Source: CALJTV01 sp034435835 (GTDB lineage: Bacteria > Chloroflexota > Dehalococcoidia > GIF9 > UBA5629). Taken from it: DNA of 64,000 nt. The notes below the pieces were generated by a model that ran no database searches, was not told the DNA's origin, and saw only the letters and a list, made by a program, of their open reading frames with translations. The stretch spans positions 1-64,000 of the forward strand of contig DAOTWF010000017.1 of assembly GCA_034435835.1 (NCBI GenBank), in the 5' to 3' direction. Both the position numbers and the translations under genes were made by a program. Position 1 is the first letter of the stretch; every line of letters begins with the position of its first letter. Shown piece after piece: positions 59,502 through 64,000 of this stretch.

Positions 59502-60095
59502 TTAGAAGATGACGAAGCGCCGGCGACGCCGCAGGATAAAGCCGGCGACAAGCCCGGTGATAAGGCCGCCGAGGTGCCCCTGCCAGGCTACACCGGGTGC
59601 AAAGGAGATGATGAGGAAACCACCGATGACCGCCACCCACAGGGGCATGGGCACCGGGATGGGGAAAATATAGACACGGGACATCGGCGTCAGCACCGCC
59701 AGCGTACCTCCCAGGGCAAATATGGCACCGGAAGCACCAACCACTATGGCATAAGGCGGTCCCAGGAGGATGAACAGGATATTACCCACGATGCCGCCGA
59801 CGAAGTAAATCAGCAGAAATGTTTTGGTACCCACCAGCCGCTGCAAGAAGGTGCCGAAAAAATAAAGGGTGAGCATGTTTACCAGCAAATGCCAGATGCC
59901 GCCGTGCATGAACAGGCTGGTGATGATCGTCCACGGCTGTGCAAACAGGCTCGCCGGCCTCATCCCCAGATAACTTATAAGGCTATAGCCGAAGAAGTTA
60001 GCGATGACGGTCGCCAGATATAACACGAAACAAGCTACGATTATAGCCACCGTCGGCATGATGCTGTCGTCGCTGTAGCTACGGTACCTCATCAC
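59502..60095 (-). CDS. Rhomboid family intramembrane serine protease
   Basis: 197 residues with six helices. The catalytic Ser122 is in VGASGAIFAL and His174 in WQGHLGGLITG, with HxxxN-like HLLVNM in the loop. It cleaves transmembrane helices of substrate proteins within the membrane. The start ATG overlaps the stop of the upstream nitroreductase gene (four bases), so both are coupled. Cytoplasmic tail is short and basic (RRRRRF). Confidence 0.93.
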   Translation of the reverse strand: MMRYRSYSDDSIMPTVAIIVACFVLYLATVIANFFGYSLISYLGMRPASLFAQPWTIITSLFMHGGIWHLLVNMLTLYFFGTFLQRLVGTKTFLLIYFVGGIVGNILFILLGPPYAIVVGASGAIFALGGTLAVLTPMSRVYIFPIPVPMPLWVAVIGGFLIISFAPGVAWQGHLGGLITGLVAGFILRRRRRFVIF

Positions 60096-60682
60096 TTCCC
60101 TGCGCTCTGTGGGTAGCGCTCATAGAAGACGAATTCGCTGAGCTCTTTCCGGGGCCTTGGTGCCGGCGCCTCATCGGGGTAGCCCAGTGGCATGAGCTCT
60201 ACCAGCACAACGTTCTGCGGCAAGCCCAGTATTCTGGCAGCTTCCTGGGCGTCGAGCAAGCCAGTGTGCACCGTGCCCAGCCCCAGGGCATGTGCCACAA
60301 GACACATATTCTGCATGGCTAAAGCGACATCGAACATGTACCAGTAATCGCCCTTGTCCGTGGCTGGCAGGCTCTGCCCGCTCTCATCGCGATAAAATCC
60401 GGAGAGCCCTTTTTCGGCACAGGCGGCTATCACCACCGGCGCGGTGCGCACTGCCTCGGTCGCCGGGTTGGGCCTGCCCGACCTGGTGCCTCTGAGGGTT
60501 TCAGCCAGTTTAGCCTTGGTCGCCGCATCCCTGACTATCACGAACCTCCAGCACTGGGTGTTCGCCCACGATGGTGCCCAGCGTCCTGCCTCCAGGATGC
60601 TCTGCAGAACCTCCTCAGGGATGGGGTCGGGGCGGTACTTCCTGATGCTGCGCCTGCCTTTTATCGCTTCCATGACGTCCAT
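60092..60682 (-). CDS. Nitroreductase family protein (second copy)
   Basis: 196 residues. GRRSIRKYRPDPIPEEVLQS at the N-terminus, RWAPSWANTQCWRFVIV in the middle and HALGLGTVHTGLLDAQEAAR near the C-terminus are the family marks. FMN is the expected cofactor. GGAGG lies before the start. It overlaps the rhomboid gene, a chance pairing or a membrane-linked role. Confidence 0.9.
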   Translation of the reverse strand: MDVMEAIKGRRSIRKYRPDPIPEEVLQSILEAGRWAPSWANTQCWRFVIVRDAATKAKLAETLRGTRSGRPNPATEAVRTAPVVIAACAEKGLSGFYRDESGQSLPATDKGDYWYMFDVALAMQNMCLVAHALGLGTVHTGLLDAQEAARILGLPQNVVLVELMPLGYPDEAPAPRPRKELSEFVFYERYPQSAGK

Positions 60683-60700
60683 AGGTACACCTCCTTGGGA

Positions 60701-61690
60701 TTATGTCAGGGAATAGAACACCTTTTCGTTCCTGGTCAGCCGCTTCACCCTGCCCTCGCCCTCGAGGTAGTTCAGGTGAGCCAGCGTCTCGCCCACGGCA
60801 AAGAACTTCTGCACCGTGGGGAAGTCCGCCCAGGAATCAGCCTCGATATCCCAGGTGATATGGGGGGCGACCTCCCAGGCGGTCTTGGGACCATCCTCCA
60901 GCGCCGCCCGTGCTTCAGCCAGGCGATTGCGGTGGTGCTCCTGAAGCTCGCGGATGCGCTTGCGATGGTCGTTCCACAGGCGGCGGTGTCCGGGCAATAC
61001 CATTGTCACATCCAGCCTGTATACCTTGTCCAGATTGTCCAGATAGCTCTTCAGCGAGTTCTCCAGCTCCAGCCAGGTGGTTATATTGGGGGTAATATCG
61101 ATGAGCAGGTGGTCACCGGCAACCAGCACTTTCTTCGCCGGCTCATAGAGGCACATGTGCCCCGGAGTATGACCGGCGGTGAGCATGCCGACAAACTTAT
61201 ACTCGCCAACTTCAATGGTATCACCATCCCGCACCGGTGTGACCCTGATAAACTGCCTCGAGCTGTAGCGGCGCCCAGGATGCCCCTGCAGAGCCACCTC
61301 CAGCTCCTCAGCCGGGAAACCGTTAGCCAGATAGTACTGCGCCATATCCCGCCAGTGTCCGTGAGCCTCGCCCTCCCCGATGCCACCGCCGATGACCGCA
61401 GCCTCCACCTCGCTGAAATACACTCTGGACGACGGAGTTGCCAGCCTCCCCACCAGCCCGGAGTGGTCGGCATGCAGATGGGTGATGAAGAAGTCTGTCC
61501 TGCTTAAGTCAACGCCCAGCTCCCGCAGCGCTGAAACGGTGGGCTGCCAGCATTCCTCACGGTTAAAAGCGGTATCGACGATCAGGAACCTGTCTCCACC
61601 TTTGATTATATAGGAATTCAGAGCCTTCAGAGGGCTGCGTGGTAATGGGACTTCGATGCGATAGAAATTGGGCAAAAGTTCCTCAATCAT
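60701..61690 (-). CDS. Metallo-beta-lactamase fold hydrolase
   Basis: 329 residues. The metal motif is THLHADHSG (HxHxDH) near residue 90, followed by a conserved GHTPGHM and a further Asp in AGDHLL and His in LPGHRRLW. The N-terminus (NFYRIEVPLP) and length fit the glyoxalase-II/RNase-Z-like cytosolic hydrolase branch. It hydrolyses thioesters or phosphodiesters; the substrate is unknown. It lies 18 bases upstream of the nitroreductase gene on the same strand. Confidence 0.92.
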   Translation of the reverse strand: MIEELLPNFYRIEVPLPRSPLKALNSYIIKGGDRFLIVDTAFNREECWQPTVSALRELGVDLSRTDFFITHLHADHSGLVGRLATPSSRVYFSEVEAAVIGGGIGEGEAHGHWRDMAQYYLANGFPAEELEVALQGHPGRRYSSRQFIRVTPVRDGDTIEVGEYKFVGMLTAGHTPGHMCLYEPAKKVLVAGDHLLIDITPNITTWLELENSLKSYLDNLDKVYRLDVTMVLPGHRRLWNDHRKRIRELQEHHRNRLAEARAALEDGPKTAWEVAPHITWDIEADSWADFPTVQKFFAVGETLAHLNYLEGEGRVKRLTRNEKVFYSLT

Positions 61691-61833
61691 GCGCTTAGCC
61701 TCACATAATTTTGGCTATTTTACCACCTTTGCCAGCTTTTGTCTTTCTGTGGCAGCAGGTGGCAAGGTAATGGCAGGTAACACAAAAAGGCTTGAGAAAG
61801 GGCTTGTGCACTACTGGGATTCAGAGCGGTCAG

Positions 61834-62502
61834 CTAGTACTTGGAGACCTCTAAATCTTCCGTCCTGCCGCTGACGATGAACACCACCCGCTCACAGATG
61901 TTGGTCACCCTGTCAGCGGCGCGCTCTAGGTTATGTGCCACCCAGATGAGCCGCGTGGCACGGTTTATCGTCTTGGAGTCGACCATCATGAAGGTGAGCA
62001 GCTCGCGAAATACCTGATCGTAGAGCCCGTCAACCACATCGTCCATGGAGACCACGTGCTTTGCCAGCGCCACATCCCGGTTGTGGAAAGCCTGCATACT
62101 CTTACTGACCATCTCGATGGTCAGTTCCGCCATCCTGGGGATGTCTATCAGCGGCTTTAAGGGTGGCTCATCACCGATCATCACCACAATCTTGCCAATG
62201 CCCTCGGCGTAGTCACCGATCCTCTCCAGCTCTGTGGCGATGTTGAGCACCGACACTATGTCGCGGAGCTCATTTGCCGGCAAAAGCTTCGTACCCATCA
62301 GCGCAATGCACTTGTCTTCAATGGTAAACCGCTTATTGTTGATCGCAGCATCCTCAGCGATGACCTTATGCGCCAGTTTTAGGTCACGGTTCTTCAGCGC
62401 CTCGATGCAGCGGCTGATCGCCCTGGTCACCAGATTAGCCATCTCCTGGATATCCTCGTGGATTTCCTGCAAACGCTGTCTAGACTCACTGCTCTTTGTC
62501 AT
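61834..62502 (-). CDS. phoU: Phosphate-transport regulator PhoU
   Basis: 222 residues, two similar three-helix bundles. Motifs NKRFTIEDKCIALM, TELERIGDYAEGIGKI and the second-half HNLERAADRVTNICERVVFI are those of PhoU. It links phosphate status to transporter activity and, in many bacteria, to the PhoR kinase. It follows the PiT gene by 117 bases on the same strand. The 143-base gap after it, to the MBL gene, shows nothing recognised. Confidence 0.93.
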   Translation of the reverse strand: MTKSSESRQRLQEIHEDIQEMANLVTRAISRCIEALKNRDLKLAHKVIAEDAAINNKRFTIEDKCIALMGTKLLPANELRDIVSVLNIATELERIGDYAEGIGKIVVMIGDEPPLKPLIDIPRMAELTIEMVSKSMQAFHNRDVALAKHVVSMDDVVDGLYDQVFRELLTFMMVDSKTINRATRLIWVAHNLERAADRVTNICERVVFIVSGRTEDLEVSKY

Positions 62503-62618
62503 TTGCTTTACCCCTACTCGTTATTGGACATCCCGAACCTGCCGCCCTTGATATTGGCTCTAATTATACACATTGTCACAGTCAAAGGCTATAGGTCTAA
62601 AAACAAACTGACGATAAA

Positions 62619-63614
62619 TCAGGCAAAAAGCGGTTTGAGCACCATCCCGAAGAGATAACCGAGCAAACCGCAGACGGGGAAGGTAAGCAACCACGCCATG
62701 ACGATCTCATTGGTGACACCCCACCTCACCGCAGAGAAACGGCGCGTAGACCCCACGCCAACGATCGCCATGTTGATGGTCTGCGTGGTGCTCAGGGGTA
62801 CACCGGTGAACGAAGCCAGTAGAATCGCCATACTGGCAGAGCTTTCAGCGGCGAACCCGTTCACCGGTTCCAGCTTGGTGAGACGAAAGCCCATAGTGCG
62901 GATGATGCGCCAGCCCCCAAAGCTGGTGCCCAAGCCCATGACGATACCGCATACCAGGATGACCCAGATGGGGACATGTACTTCAGATAGGACACCACCG
63001 AGAAACAGCGCCAGAGCGAAGGCGCCCATGAATTTCTGCCCATCGTTGCTGCCGTGGCTAAAAGCCATAAAGGCGGCAGAAAGCACCTGCAGGCGTCCGA
63101 AGGCCTGCCTTACCCTGGCCATACTGACGTGAGACAACAGTCGGTAGATGATGTTCATCACGATGTAGCCGAAGGCGAACCCCGCGATGGTGGACAGCCC
63201 TAGACCGACGAGCACCTTTCGCCAGCCCTCCCAGAGCAGGACAGATGGACCGGCATAGGCAAGCCCGGCGCCTGCCAGCCCCGCCACCAGGGCGTGCGTC
63301 TCGCTGGTGGGCAAGCCAAACCACCAAGCTGCAGTGCTCCAGACCACTATTGCCAGCATACCGGCAGCCACGGTGCTTAAGCAGACAGCCTCGGGCTGAA
63401 TGATTCCCTTGCCGACGGTGACCGCCACCGCCGTCCCGGTGAGCAATGCCCCCAGTATGTTCATCACCGCCGCCATCGCCACCGCCTTATACGGTGAGAG
63501 GACGCGCGTTGACACCACCGTGGCGATGGCATTGGGGGCATCGGTCCAGCCATTGACGAACTCTGCCGCCAGCACCAGCAGCAACACTATGGCCAGCGAA
63601 AAACTTATCTCCAC
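62619..63614 (-). CDS. Inorganic phosphate transporter (PiT family)
   Basis: 331 residues, ten or so hydrophobic helices. The two PiT signature repeats GWTDAPNAIATVVSTRVLSP at the N-terminus and GSNDGQKFMGAFALALF in the second half are clear. It imports phosphate with protons or sodium. It lies downstream of a DUF47 (Pit accessory) gene, the common pairing, and upstream of phoU. Confidence 0.94.
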   Translation of the reverse strand: MEISFSLAIVLLLVLAAEFVNGWTDAPNAIATVVSTRVLSPYKAVAMAAVMNILGALLTGTAVAVTVGKGIIQPEAVCLSTVAAGMLAIVVWSTAAWWFGLPTSETHALVAGLAGAGLAYAGPSVLLWEGWRKVLVGLGLSTIAGFAFGYIVMNIIYRLLSHVSMARVRQAFGRLQVLSAAFMAFSHGSNDGQKFMGAFALALFLGGVLSEVHVPIWVILVCGIVMGLGTSFGGWRIIRTMGFRLTKLEPVNGFAAESSASMAILLASFTGVPLSTTQTINMAIVGVGSTRRFSAVRWGVTNEIVMAWLLTFPVCGLLGYLFGMVLKPLFA

Positions 63615-63666
63615 GTATTACTAACCCGTCCGGCTCCGGTGGAAACTGTCTCCCTGCTACTCACTT

Positions 63667-64000
63667 TCAGGCATACTTGAGGGCTACGCCCTCAAGTATG
63701 TTAGCTACGTCCTCGCACCTGTCTATGGCGTTCTCGATGTACTCGTATATCTCGCGCCACTTGATTACATGGGCAAAGTCCTCGCAGTTGGTGAAAAGCT
63801 CAGCCATGGCGGCACGGTACAGACTATCGCTAACGTTCTCCAGGCGGTTTATCTCCACACAGCGTTTAAGCAGCTTCTCTTTGTCGATCCTGCCCTCTAT
63901 CTCGGAGACGGCGTTGCCCACCTCGGCTACCGCCTGCACGGCGACTTCCACCATCTCCTTTACCTTCTCCGTAGGGCGCTCGATGTTGTACAGGGACATG
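63667..64000 (-). CDS. DUF47/PhoU-like Pit accessory protein (5' partial)
   Basis: The coding frame runs off the right window edge; about 111 residues are visible, while the family is about 205 long, so only the C-terminal half is present and the Met at 63999 is internal. The helical pattern ALAMAELF-like AAMAELFTNCEDFAHVIKWR and EYIENAIDRCEDVANILEGV is standard for DUF47, which is structurally related to PhoU. It is 52 bases from the PiT gene on the same strand. Confidence 0.85.
   Translation of the reverse strand, partial: MSLYNIERPTEKVKEMVEVAVQAVAEVGNAVSEIEGRIDKEKLLKRCVEINRLENVSDSLYRAAMAELFTNCEDFAHVIKWREIYEYIENAIDRCEDVANILEGVALKYA

Overview
The window reads as a chromosomal segment of an anaerobic, moderately GC-rich bacterium. 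No rRNA, tRNA, CRISPR array, transposase or plasmid function was seen. Signs that suggest a Chloroflexota (Dehalococcoidia-like) relative are an activase-dependent 2-hydroxyacyl-CoA dehydratase/benzoyl-CoA reductase-type cluster, an FmdE protein beside a molybdopterin enzyme, many single-membrane lipoproteins, zinc-ribbon tails on small membrane proteins, a Vms1-like release factor and a DUF763 protein. This placement is inference from gene content only.

Layout: 0-2.4 kb is a partly decayed stretch (RDD protein cut by the window edge, a frameshifted zinc-ribbon gene, a remnant of a hydrolase-like gene). It ends in a fluoride-type riboswitch with an overlapping terminator, followed by two unrecognised genes. 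2.4-7 kb holds a UbiA prenyltransferase, a B12-binding radical SAM enzyme, TlyA, a hydrolase and a TM2 protein. 7-9.3 kb has a divergent regulator/small-Cys-protein pair, DegV and DUF454. 9.4-16.2 kb has TsaC/Sua5, MobA and a putative molybdenum module (HxlR-SCP2 regulator, FmdE, molybdopterin oxidoreductase, membrane protein, THEP1-like NTPase). 16.3-24.4 kb carries an acyl-CoA synthetase, MscL, two lipoproteins (one a serpin), DUF1508, an SDR and a depolymerase-like esterase.

24.4-26.5 kb holds the most striking locus: a promoter, a c-di-GMP-II-like riboswitch whose 3' strand is also the 5' arm of a terminator, then a second leader RNA segment ending in an almost identical terminator, then a large secreted Asp/Thr-rich protein. 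A thrice-disrupted subtilisin pseudogene follows on the other strand. 27.6-35.3 kb is a purF-purM-purH run continuing into a Cys-rich protein, a GalT/HIT-like nucleotidyltransferase, a nicotinamidase-nicotinate phosphoribosyltransferase fusion and PlsY.

35.3-39.5 kb encodes two dehydratase-type subunits plus two different ATPase activases, the subunit set of ATP-dependent benzoyl-CoA reductase. The surrounding 39.5-45.8 kb has CoA-metabolism and flavin enzymes (2-hydroxyacid dehydrogenase, CoA-binding synthetase, nitroreductase, FMN reductase, acyl-CoA dehydrogenase). 46-49.1 kb is an arsenic operon (ArsR, ArsP-like permease, CxxC thioredoxin-like protein, TlpA-like lipoprotein, ArsM) behind a near-perfect promoter with an operator-like palindrome. 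49-61.7 kb is a mix of housekeeping and catabolic genes, including two MFS transporters, an HpaB-family protein without the cluster ligands of 4-hydroxybutyryl-CoA dehydratase, DUF362, DUF1893, a Vms1-like release factor and a rhomboid protease. 61.8-64 kb is a phosphate cluster (PhoU, PiT, DUF47) cut by the right edge.

All calls come from reading the sequence and translations by eye; no database search was run.
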